From positions 27,326 through 91,325 of the forward strand of contig LJTT01000011.1 in assembly GCA_001303585.1 (NCBI GenBank): a stretch of DNA of 64,000 bases, given 5' to 3'. This stretch comes from Betaproteobacteria bacterium SG8_41. GTDB lineage: Bacteria; Pseudomonadota; Gammaproteobacteria; Burkholderiales; SG8-41. Position numbers and translations under genes: made by a program. Positions 57,474-64,000 of this stretch are shown in pieces (the first letter of the stretch is position 1; each line of letters begins with the position of its first letter). Below the pieces are notes generated by a model that saw only the letters and a program-made list of their open reading frames with translations, was not told the DNA's origin and did not search any database.

Positions 57474-58088
57474 GTGAGATCCTCAACCACGGCCGGTTCG
57501 AAGTTGGCTGCAGCCCCCGGAGGCGATAGGGGTAGCAGCGGGCTCGCGCCGGAGGCGGCGGCCCCGACGACAGGCTCGCCCCCCGTGGCTGACGGCGCGG
57601 CCGCACAGGCGCGCTACGACTTGCGGATACTTCGCTCACTGCGTCGGATCATTCACAGCGTCGACCTGTATTCCAAGCAGCTCGCCGCCACGAACCAGAT
57701 CACGGCGCCGCAGTTGATCTGCCTGCTGCACGTGGTAAACAACGGGCCGGTTTCGGCCACCACGATCGGACGTGAAGTTCACCTGAGCCCGAGCACCGTG
57801 GTCGGCATTCTCGACCGCCTGGAAGAAAAGGGCCTGGTGGAACGACAGCGCTCGCGCGAGGACCGGCGCATTGTGCGCGTCACTGCTACGCGCGAGGGCG
57901 TCGAGCTCTCTCGAAAGGCGCCATCGCCGTTGCAGCAGACGCTGGCTAATACGCTCAACGAGTTGCCGGAGCTCGAGCAGGCGACGATTGCGCTTTCGCT
58001 GGAAAGAATCGTGAGTTTAATGGAAGCACCCGAGGTTGACGCCGCGCCGATACTGGCGACGGGCCCGCTAAATTCCGCCGCGCAATAA
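57474..58088 (+). CDS. ectR: MarR-family regulator of ectoine synthesis (EctR-like)
   Basis: Winged-helix repressor of the type that precedes ectABC in methylotrophs and halotolerant proteobacteria. The 204 residues start with an Ala/Gly/Pro-rich, probably disordered tail (1-45). The MarR core follows: LRIIHSVDLYSKQLAATNQITAPQLICLLHVV, the recognition region TTIGREVHLSPSTVVGILDRLEEKGLVERQRS, and the wing REDRRIVRV. The start is GTG 57474, with GAGGAGGA (57457-57464) well placed. It is likely autoregulated through the A/T-rich site upstream. ectA follows 74 bases after the stop. Confidence 0.9.
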   Translation: MRSSTTAGSKLAAAPGGDRGSSGLAPEAAAPTTGSPPVADGAAAQARYDLRILRSLRRIIHSVDLYSKQLAATNQITAPQLICLLHVVNNGPVSATTIGREVHLSPSTVVGILDRLEEKGLVERQRSREDRRIVRVTATREGVELSRKAPSPLQQTLANTLNELPELEQATIALSLERIVSLMEAPEVDAAPILATGPLNSAAQ

Positions 58089-58162
58089 GGCCGGCAGAAA
58101 GAGTTCCGAAGTATCGAAACGGTAGTCGATTGAAGTCGGCGGACTGTGTGGGGTCCAACGAG

Positions 58163-58699
58163 ATGCGACAAGCGAGCAAGCCATACGAAGCAACCGTGCC
58201 TGACGCATTACATGGCGTCGGCCTCGGTGCGCCGCGTGTGTGCGACGGCGCTGCGATCCACCGTCTGGTGGCCGCTTGCAAGCCGCTCGATCTCAACTCC
58301 CTCTACGCCTACCTGCTGCTTTGCGAGCACTTCGCCGAGACCTGCGTGCGCGCCGAGCGGGCAGGACGAACGGTCGGTTTCATTTCTGCCTACCGTCCGC
58401 CACGGACGGGCGATATCGTGTTCGTGTGGCAGGTTGCCGTCGCGGAAGAGATGCGCGGGCAGGGGCTTGCGGGGGCCATGCTGCGGGAGCTGCTGGCGCG
58501 CCCCGCGCTGCGTGGATGCCGCTATCTCGAGACGACCGTGTCGCCGTCCAATGAGCCATCGCGCCGGGTATTTCATGGGCTCGCGCGTGCACTCCGGGCG
58601 CCGGTGGCCGAGCGCGTGTTATTTGCCGAGTCGGATTTTGGCGACGAGCAGCACGAGCGCGAAACATTGATTCGTATCGGCCCGTTCGCGGGCGCATAA
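58163..58699 (+). CDS. ectA: L-2,4-diaminobutyrate N-gamma-acetyltransferase
   Basis: GNAT enzyme, second step of ectoine synthesis. The 178 residues show the EctA start region GAAIHRLVAACKPLDLNSLYAYLLLCEHFAETCVRAE, then VWQVAVAEEMRGQGLAGAML (acetyl-CoA loop, QGLAG), and LETTVSPSNEPSRRVFHGLAR, all diagnostic. I chose ATG 58163; TTG 58130 is an alternative adding 11 residues. ectB starts 30 bases downstream. Confidence 0.93.
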   Translation: MRQASKPYEATVPDALHGVGLGAPRVCDGAAIHRLVAACKPLDLNSLYAYLLLCEHFAETCVRAERAGRTVGFISAYRPPRTGDIVFVWQVAVAEEMRGQGLAGAMLRELLARPALRGCRYLETTVSPSNEPSRRVFHGLARALRAPVAERVLFAESDFGDEQHERETLIRIGPFAGA

Positions 58700-58729
58700 C
58701 TATTACGACTATTCCACGAGGAGAGCCAT

Positions 58730-60040
58730 ATGACTAATCTCAAGATCTTCGACCGTCTCGAATCCGAGGTGCGGGGCTACATCCGTTCCTTTCCCACGCT
58801 GTTCGCGAAGTCGCGCGGAGCGATGCTGATGGACGTGGAAGGCCGCGGCTACATCGATTTCTTCAGCGGCGCCGGGACGCTCAACTATGGGCATAACAAT
58901 CCGGTGCTCAAGCAGTGTCTGCTCGAATATATCGAGGCGGATGGCGTGGTCCACGGTCTCGACATGGCCACCGTTGCCAAGAAGGAGTTCCTCGAGACTT
59001 TCGAGCGCGTGATCCTGCGGCCCCGCAACATGGAATACAAGATCCAGTTCCCCGGCCCGACGGGCACCAATGCGGTGGAAGCTGCACTGAAGCTCGCGCG
59101 CCAGGTGAAGGGCCGCACCAACATCATCTCGTTCACGAACGGATTTCACGGAGTGACCGGCGCGTCGCTGGCCGCGACCGGAAATTCCAAGTTTCGTGAT
59201 GCCGCCGGCACGCCGCTTGCCAATACCACCTTCATGCCGTACGACGGCTACCTCGGTGAAGGGGTCAACACGATCGAATACCTGGAACGCGTCATCGCGG
59301 ACCAGAGCAGCGGCGTGGACATCCCGGCCGCGGTCATCGTCGAAACCATCCAGGGAGAGGGCGGTGTCAACGTCGCGAGCTTCCGCTGGTTGAAGGGCCT
59401 CGAGCAGGTGTGCCGCCGCCACGACATGCTGCTCATCATCGACGACATTCAGGTGGGGTGCGGACGGACCGGGAGCTTCTTCAGCTTCGAGGGCGCGGGG
59501 ATATCACCTGACATCATTACGCTTTCGAAATCCCTCAGCGGCTACGGCCTGCCGATGTCGGTCGTCTTGATGAAGCCGGAGCACGACATCTGGTCGCCCG
59601 GGGCGCATAACGGCACGTTCCGCGGCAACAATCTGGCCTTCGTCACCGCCAAGGAGGCGCTCGTCCATTACTGGACAACACGGGATTTCGAGGACACGCT
59701 GCGCCGTAAAGGAAACATCATGAGCGCGTGGCTCGAGCACATTGCACGCGGCTATCCGCGGGGCGGCTTCAGCGTGCGCGGGCGCGGCATGATCCAGGGC
59801 CTCGTCGCCGAAGATCCCGAGATCGCCAGCAAGATCACGGCGCGCGCGTTCGAGGACGGTCTCGTTGTCGAGACATCGGGCTCGCAGGACCAGGTGATCA
59901 AGCTGCTGCCCCCGCTCACCATCGAGGAGCAGACCCTGCGCCGCGGCCTCGATATTCTGGAGCGCGCGACGGCCGGCGTGCTGGGCGTGCCGCAGGCCGT
60001 GGATACGATCCGCTTCATCAATTTCGGAGGAGCGCGATGA
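58730..60040 (+). CDS. ectB: Diaminobutyrate--2-oxoglutarate transaminase
   Basis: PLP enzyme that makes L-2,4-diaminobutyrate from aspartate semialdehyde and glutamate, the first ectoine step. The 436 residues are of class III aminotransferase type: FFSGAGTLNYGHNNP, GPTGTNAVEAALKLAR, IDDIQVGCGRTGSFFSFE, and the PLP lysine K267 in ITLSKSLSGYGLPM. The start is ATG 58730 with gaggag. The stop overlaps the ectC ATG (ATGA). Confidence 0.96.
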   Translation: MTNLKIFDRLESEVRGYIRSFPTLFAKSRGAMLMDVEGRGYIDFFSGAGTLNYGHNNPVLKQCLLEYIEADGVVHGLDMATVAKKEFLETFERVILRPRNMEYKIQFPGPTGTNAVEAALKLARQVKGRTNIISFTNGFHGVTGASLAATGNSKFRDAAGTPLANTTFMPYDGYLGEGVNTIEYLERVIADQSSGVDIPAAVIVETIQGEGGVNVASFRWLKGLEQVCRRHDMLLIIDDIQVGCGRTGSFFSFEGAGISPDIITLSKSLSGYGLPMSVVLMKPEHDIWSPGAHNGTFRGNNLAFVTAKEALVHYWTTRDFEDTLRRKGNIMSAWLEHIARGYPRGGFSVRGRGMIQGLVAEDPEIASKITARAFEDGLVVETSGSQDQVIKLLPPLTIEEQTLRRGLDILERATAGVLGVPQAVDTIRFINFGGAR

Positions 60041-60447
60041 TCTTGCGCAGCCTGGACGAGGTCAAGGGCACCTCGCGCGACGTCGAAACGCCGAACTGGG
60101 TGAGCCGGCGCCTGCTGCTGCGAAGCGACGGCATGGGTTTCTCACTGCACGAGACCACGGTTTATCCGGGCACGGAAACCTACATCTGGTACGCGAACCA
60201 CCTCGAGGCCGTCTATTGCGTCGAGGGTGAGGGCGAGGTGGAAACGATCCCTGACAAGAAGATCTATCCAATTCGCCCCGGCGTGGTCTATGCGCTGGAT
60301 CAGAACGACAAGCATTACCTCCGCGCTCGCACGAAGATGCGCCTGGTATGCGTTTTCAACCCGCCCCTGACGGGACGCGAAGTGCACGACGAGAATGGCG
60401 TGTATCCGCTGGTCACGGACGAGGCGGCTGCGGCAAGGGCGAGCTGA
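60037..60447 (+). CDS. ectC: Ectoine synthase
   Basis: Cupin enzyme that cyclises N-gamma-acetyl-diaminobutyrate to ectoine. The 136 residues carry the EctC signatures MILRSLDEVKGTSRDV, YWxNHLEAVYCVEGEGEVE-type (here YANHLEAVYCVEGEGEVETI), YALDQNDKHYLRA and VFNPPLTGREVHDENGVYPL. The start is fixed by the four-base overlap with ectB and ggagg upstream. Confidence 0.97.
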   Translation: MILRSLDEVKGTSRDVETPNWVSRRLLLRSDGMGFSLHETTVYPGTETYIWYANHLEAVYCVEGEGEVETIPDKKIYPIRPGVVYALDQNDKHYLRARTKMRLVCVFNPPLTGREVHDENGVYPLVTDEAAAARAS

Positions 60448-60483
60448 AGCAACGGCCTGCCGACACAACCAGGAGAAGAGCCA

Positions 60484-61413
60484 ATGGTGCTGGTTACCGA
60501 CACCTATCAATCTCGGGTAGACAACGAGACCACTATCCTGATGCGTCAGGATCCGATTATCTATTCGGACCCGCGTGCCGAGGTGCCGCACGGTCTCGCC
60601 CACCATCAGCTGAAGAACTATCAGAAAAACGGATTCATCCTCCTCAAGGGGCTTTTCAGCGAGCAGGAGGCGGGGCTCTTCCTGAGGGAGGCGCGCAAGA
60701 TGACCGCGGATCCGAAAATCCGCAGACGCGAAGAAGCCGTTGCCGAGCCCGGCAGCGACGCGGGGCGCTCGGTGTTCATGGTGCACCGGCTGAGCGAGCT
60801 CTACCGGCAGCTGGTCTCCGACGTCCGCGTCGCCAACATCGCGCGCCAGATACTCGGCAGCGAGGTCTACATTCACCAGTCACGAGTCAATTTGAAAGCG
60901 GGTTTCTCCGGCAAGGAATTTCACTGGCATTCGGATTTCGAAACCTGGCACGTCGAGGATGGGATGCCGCGGATGCGCGCGCTGAGTTGTGTCATTTTCT
61001 TGACGGAGAACAACGAGTTCAACGGTCCGCTGATGCTCATGCCCGGGTCGCACATGCACTACATTTCGTGCGCGGGGGAGACGCTGCAGGATCATTACCA
61101 ACAGTCGCTGAGGAAGCAGCGGCACGGCATCGCAGACCCGGCGGCGCTGTCATTCCTCGCCGAACGGGGCGGCATCCAGTCGATGAAAGGGCCGGCCGGC
61201 TCAGTGGTGTTCTTCGACTGCAACACCATGCATGGGTCGAACAGCAACATCTCCCCCTATCCGCGTGCCAATCTCTTCTTCGTCTACAACAGTGTAGAGA
61301 ACACGCTGGAGAGTCCACGCGGAGGCCTCAAGCCGAGGCCCGAATTCATGGCAACGCGGCAGGACTTCTCGCCCATGGTTCCGCTCGAGCCCGCTTATGG
61401 CGGGAGGAAATGA
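60484..61413 (+). CDS. ectD: Ectoine 5-hydroxylase
   Basis: Fe(II)/2-oxoglutarate dioxygenase that converts ectoine to 5-hydroxyectoine. The 309 residues match EctD. The iron ligands H149, D151 and H250 lie in FHWHSDFETWHVEDGMP, the EctD signature, and in FDCNTMHGSN. The 2-oxoglutarate-binding arginine is likely in YPRANLFFVYN. caggag precedes the ATG 60484, and the substrate-binding protein gene follows 24 bases later. The cell should therefore make both ectoine and hydroxyectoine. Confidence 0.97.
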   Translation: MVLVTDTYQSRVDNETTILMRQDPIIYSDPRAEVPHGLAHHQLKNYQKNGFILLKGLFSEQEAGLFLREARKMTADPKIRRREEAVAEPGSDAGRSVFMVHRLSELYRQLVSDVRVANIARQILGSEVYIHQSRVNLKAGFSGKEFHWHSDFETWHVEDGMPRMRALSCVIFLTENNEFNGPLMLMPGSHMHYISCAGETLQDHYQQSLRKQRHGIADPAALSFLAERGGIQSMKGPAGSVVFFDCNTMHGSNSNISPYPRANLFFVYNSVENTLESPRGGLKPRPEFMATRQDFSPMVPLEPAYGGRK

Positions 61414-61437
61414 CGGAGCCGCAGTCTTAACGCCGGC

Positions 61438-62343
61438 ATGAGCCTGCGCACAAGGGAGCTCGTTTGGCGCACGATGGTGGGCGCTGCGCTGCTGGCAGCG
61501 GCGCTGCTCGCGCCAGGATGTTCCGAGCGCAACGACGCTCCCGCAGGGCAAACGCTGAGCACGCTCAAGCGCGCGCAGCAGAGCGGATCGATTCGTGTGG
61601 GCTACGCGAATGAGGCGCCGTACGCCTACCTTGAAAGTGCATCACGCAAGTTGACCGGCGAGGCGCCCGAGATCGCGCGGGCGGTGCTTGCCGAGATGGG
61701 CATCGGCGAGGTCGAAGGCGTTCTCACCGAGTTTGGCTCCCTCATACCGGGTCTCAAGGCCGGCCGGTTCGATATCATTGCGGCCGGCATGTACATCCTG
61801 CCGGAACGGTGCAAGGAGATCGTCTTTTCCAACCCGACCTATTCGGTTGGCGAGGCGTTCATCGTGGCGAGCGGCAATCCGCTGGGTTTGAATGGCTACG
61901 AGAGCGCTGCGCGCCATGCTGAGGCGCGACTCGGCGTTGTTGCCGGAACCGTCGAGCGCGAATATGCCCGCCAAACAGGCATTCCCGAGGCGCGCGTGGT
62001 GGTCTTTCCCGATGCGCCGAGCGCGCTCGATGGCGTCATCGCCGGGCGCGTGGACGCCTACGCGGCAACCAGCCTGACCGTTAACAACCTGCTCGCGCGC
62101 GCCCAATCGTCACGGGTCGAGCGGGCGGCGCCCTTCTTCGAGCCCATCATCGCGGGGAAGCCCGCGCGCGGCTATGGTGCGTTCGGATTCCGCAAGGCCG
62201 ACGAGGATCTCGTTGCAGCCTTCAACTCGGCACTTGCGCGGTTCATCGGTACTCCACGCCATCTCGAGCTGGTGAAGCCATTCGGTTTCACAAATGCGGA
62301 ATTGCCGGGCCCTGCCACGGCAACAGAGCTGTGCCGCGGCTGA
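61438..62343 (+). CDS. ehuB: Ectoine/hydroxyectoine ABC transporter substrate-binding protein (EhuB-like)
   Basis: Family 3 periplasmic solute-binding protein of 301 residues. The signal region (10-27) ends at C28 (LLAPGCSE), which suggests a lipoprotein though the lipobox is not ideal. The mature protein has GYANEAPYAYLES, EFGSLIPGLKAGRFDIIAAGMYILPERC and SNPTYSVGEAF, resembling EhuB. Placement directly after ectD supports ectoine as ligand, so the system scavenges or recaptures leaked ectoines. Confidence 0.9.
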   Translation: MSLRTRELVWRTMVGAALLAAALLAPGCSERNDAPAGQTLSTLKRAQQSGSIRVGYANEAPYAYLESASRKLTGEAPEIARAVLAEMGIGEVEGVLTEFGSLIPGLKAGRFDIIAAGMYILPERCKEIVFSNPTYSVGEAFIVASGNPLGLNGYESAARHAEARLGVVAGTVEREYARQTGIPEARVVVFPDAPSALDGVIAGRVDAYAATSLTVNNLLARAQSSRVERAAPFFEPIIAGKPARGYGAFGFRKADEDLVAAFNSALARFIGTPRHLELVKPFGFTNAELPGPATATELCRG

Positions 62344-62382
62344 GCTTGCCGTCTTCTTGATCCAAGAGCCCGCTCCCGCGCC

Positions 62383-63033
62383 ATGAACGACATGCTCCTG
62401 CCTTTGTTGCGCGGGCTGGTCGTCACGATCGAGCTTACCCTTGCCGCGGTCGCGCTGGCGGTCGTTATCGCGCTGGCAGCAGGCCTTGCGCGCATGTCGC
62501 CACGTCGCGCACTTGCCTGGGTGGCGGCGGTTTACATCGAAGTGTTCCGCGGCACCTCGGCCCTGGTGCAGCTCTTCTGGTTCTATTTCGTGCTGCCGTT
62601 TTTCGGGATCGAGCTCTCGGCTTTTGCGGCAGGCACGCTGGTGCTGGCGCTCAACACCGGCGCCTACGGCGCCGAGGTCGTGCGAGGCGCCGTGCTGGCG
62701 GTACCGCGCGGCCAGCTCGATGCTTCGGCAGCGCTGAATATGGGCCGCCTCCAGACGCTCTGGCGCATCGTTTTGCCACAGGCATTTCCCGCAATGCTGC
62801 CGCCGGCCGGGAATCTTGCAATCGAGCTTCTCAAGAATAGCGCCTTGGTATCGCTGATCACGATTACGGAGCTTACCTTCGCCGCGCAGCTGGTGCGGGC
62901 CGAGAGCCTGCGCAGCGCGGAGATATTCGGTCTTGTGCTGGTGCTTTATTTTGCCGTCGCGCTGTGTGTTACGGCGGGCATGCGTTTGCTAGAGCGCCGC
63001 GCCTCGCGCGGCCTGGAGCGCGGAGGCGCTTAG
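62383..63033 (+). CDS. ehuC: Ectoine/hydroxyectoine ABC transporter permease (EhuC-like)
   Basis: Polar amino-acid type permease of 216 residues and about five helices. VYIEVFRGTSALVQLFWFYFVLPFFG and the EAA loop GQLDASAALNMGRLQTLWRIVLPQAFP are typical. It is the first of two permeases. It ends GGC GCT TAG, and this TAG (63031-63033) lies within the CTTAG target of a family B element. GGAGG at 63022-63026 near its 3' end was probably the Shine-Dalgarno of ehuD before the insertion. Confidence 0.92.
   Translation: MNDMLLPLLRGLVVTIELTLAAVALAVVIALAAGLARMSPRRALAWVAAVYIEVFRGTSALVQLFWFYFVLPFFGIELSAFAAGTLVLALNTGAYGAEVVRGAVLAVPRGQLDASAALNMGRLQTLWRIVLPQAFPAMLPPAGNLAIELLKNSALVSLITITELTFAAQLVRAESLRSAEIFGLVLVLYFAVALCVTAGMRLLERRASRGLERGGA
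63022..63026 (+). promoter_or_regulatory. Stranded Shine-Dalgarno of ehuD
   Basis: GGAGG inside the ehuC 3' end now lies 280 bases from the ehuD ATG. If the inserted element and one CTTAG copy are removed, the spacer becomes exactly seven bases (cgcttag), an ideal ribosome-binding arrangement. Confidence 0.65.
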
Positions 63034-63306
63034 AGCCCGTAACACAATGAACCACACGCTGCGCTGTCACGATTTTGGCGAGGTACTTGTCATGTTCCAG
63101 TGGGATGATCGAGGTCGATTTTCGTGGCGTTGCTGTGGGTGAACCCTGGCCAAAATCGTGCCAGCCCACAAGGGGTTGCGGCCAGAATCGCCACTGGCTT
63201 TGTCGCTCGGCTTGCCAATACGGGAAGTATTGGCTGCGCCTCGCTTCGCGCCATTGACGATTCTGGCTGCAACGCACGCGCGTTTCATTATGTTACGGGC
63301 TCTTAG
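63029..63306. mobile_element. MITE-like structured element, family B, between ehuC and ehuD
   Basis: CTTAG at 63029-63033 is repeated at 63302-63306 and encloses 268 bases whose ends are inverted copies of agcccgtaacayaatgaa (17 of 18 match). Equally, TTA could be the duplication with a GAGCCCG-type tip, a pattern used by some IS5-family elements; this is inference. Inside are two large inverted repeats: 63068-63078 with 63150-63160, extending to about 18 bases with two mismatches; and 63178-63198 with 63250-63270, 18 of 21. A nested stem GCCAATAC/GTATTGGC (63214-63234) lies in the second. There is no coding capacity. Confidence 0.85.
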
Positions 63307-63963
63307 ATGATCTTCGACTGGGGCTATGTCTGGGAGGTCGCGCCGCGCCTGGCCGAGGGGCTCGTCGTGACGATTCAAGCGACGCTGGTCGGCATGGCGG
63401 TAGCGCTGACACTCGGACTCGTGCTGGCGCTCGCTCGCCGCTCGCGCCATCGCCTGGTCTCCTGGCCGACGGGTGTGCTGGTGGAATTCGTGCGCAGCAC
63501 CCCCTTGCTCGTGCAGATCTACTTTCTCTTCTACGTCCTGCCTGATGCCGGCCTGCGGCTCTCGCCGCTTGCGACCGGTGTGATCGCGCTTGGGCTGCAC
63601 TATGCTGCGTATTGCTCGGAGGTCTACCGCGCCGGCCTCGAATCGGTGCCCAAGGGGCAGTGGGAGGCGGCTGTGGCCCTCAACTTGACCCGCTGGCGCA
63701 CGATGAAGGACATCATCATTCCGCAGGCCATTCCACCCGTTGTGCCGGCGCTAGGCAATTATCTCGTCGCGATGTTCAAGGACACGCCGCTGCTTTCTGC
63801 GATTACAGTGCTCGAGGTGCTGCAAACCGCAAAGCTGATCGGCTCCGAGACGTTCCGCTACGTCGAGCCACTGACATTGGTAGGCGTGCTGTTCCTCGTC
63901 CTGAGCCTGCTATCGGCTGCGCTTATTCGCTGGGTGGAAGGTCGTCTGCGCATGGAGAGCTAG
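63307..63963 (+). CDS. ehuD: Ectoine/hydroxyectoine ABC transporter permease (EhuD-like)
   Basis: Second permease, 218 residues and five helices. VLVEFVRSTPLLVQIYFLFYVLPDAG and the EAA loop GQWEAAVALNLTRWRTMKDIIIPQAIPP identify it. The ATG follows directly after the family B element, so it now lacks a Shine-Dalgarno. The stop TAG (63961-63963) is again the tip of an inverted-repeat element, this time family A. The ATPase gene ehuA is not in the window and would be expected further downstream. Confidence 0.92.
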   Translation: MIFDWGYVWEVAPRLAEGLVVTIQATLVGMAVALTLGLVLALARRSRHRLVSWPTGVLVEFVRSTPLLVQIYFLFYVLPDAGLRLSPLATGVIALGLHYAAYCSEVYRAGLESVPKGQWEAAVALNLTRWRTMKDIIIPQAIPPVVPALGNYLVAMFKDTPLLSAITVLEVLQTAKLIGSETFRYVEPLTLVGVLFLVLSLLSAALIRWVEGRLRMES

Positions 63964-64000
63964 TGTGCTGTCCCGCAAACAACCTGCGAAAGTCTCCGCG
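63960..64000. mobile_element. Left end of a second family A element (cut by window end)
   Basis: ctagtgtgctgtcccgca and the following 23 bases match 7003-7043 at 35 of 41 positions. As at secF, the CTAG supplies the TAG stop codon of the upstream gene. The right end should lie about 320 bases beyond the window. Confidence 0.75.

Noticed and set aside
63067..63306. Short 60- to 177-codon frames within or across the family B element
   Set aside because: They follow from the inverted-repeat structure, no frame resembles a transposase or known protein, and the longest runs antisense to ehuD.

Overview
The window looks like a high-GC chromosome segment from a betaproteobacterium, probably uncultured. 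The evidence is the queA-tgt-yajC-secD-secF order, a DUF3567 protein (a family I know from Betaproteobacteria), a GreB, a CnoX/YbbN that keeps its CxxC, and a GC-rich codon bias throughout. No rRNA, CRISPR array, prophage or plasmid genes were seen. One tRNA (Leu-CAA) is present.

Layout. Positions 1-7000 hold housekeeping genes: panC, tRNA-Leu, and queA/tgt/yajC/secD/secF. Positions 7000-29600 are a metabolic patchwork: DedA, a 2-hydroxyacid dehydrogenase, PaiB-like, CnoX, PurB, MmgE/PrpD, two DMT exporters, a Sel1 protein, an exonuclease/GIY-YIG fusion, IclR, GreB and a degenerate HtrA-like protein. This part also holds a dispersed L-lactate-utilisation set (lutA, lutB, lutC), interleaved with a ketopantoate-reductase-like gene, a mandelate-racemase-like enzyme and an mmsA-type dehydrogenase.

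Positions 30000-64000 are essentially one long, same-strand osmotic and desiccation-stress region. It runs otsB, glgB, glgE, a treS-maltokinase fusion, a CmpX-like channel, glgX, treZ, a malQ-treY fusion, mscS and otsA. A Kef-type antiporter, a YbdK ligase, a C26 amidotransferase and an NfeD/stomatin pair follow. After a marC gene on the opposite strand comes ectR-ectA-ectB-ectC-ectD with the ehuB, ehuC and ehuD transporter genes. All three common bacterial trehalose routes (OtsAB, TreYZ, TreS) therefore sit beside a GlgE-type glucan route, hydroxyectoine synthesis and uptake, and two mechanosensitive channels. Together the genes could move glucose units between trehalose, maltose-1-phosphate and alpha-glucan while making and recapturing ectoines.

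Two non-coding layers are notable. First, short structured elements with terminal inverted repeats, MITE-like and of two families, have inserted exactly at TAG stop codons (after secF, after ehuC, and at the end of ehuD). The ehuC/ehuD copy can be removed on paper to restore a perfect gene junction. Second, many intergenic gaps contain degenerate tandem repeats with a strict 7-base period but a different unit at each locus, several ending within a few bases of a start codon. Other gaps carry 8-10-base-period repeats.
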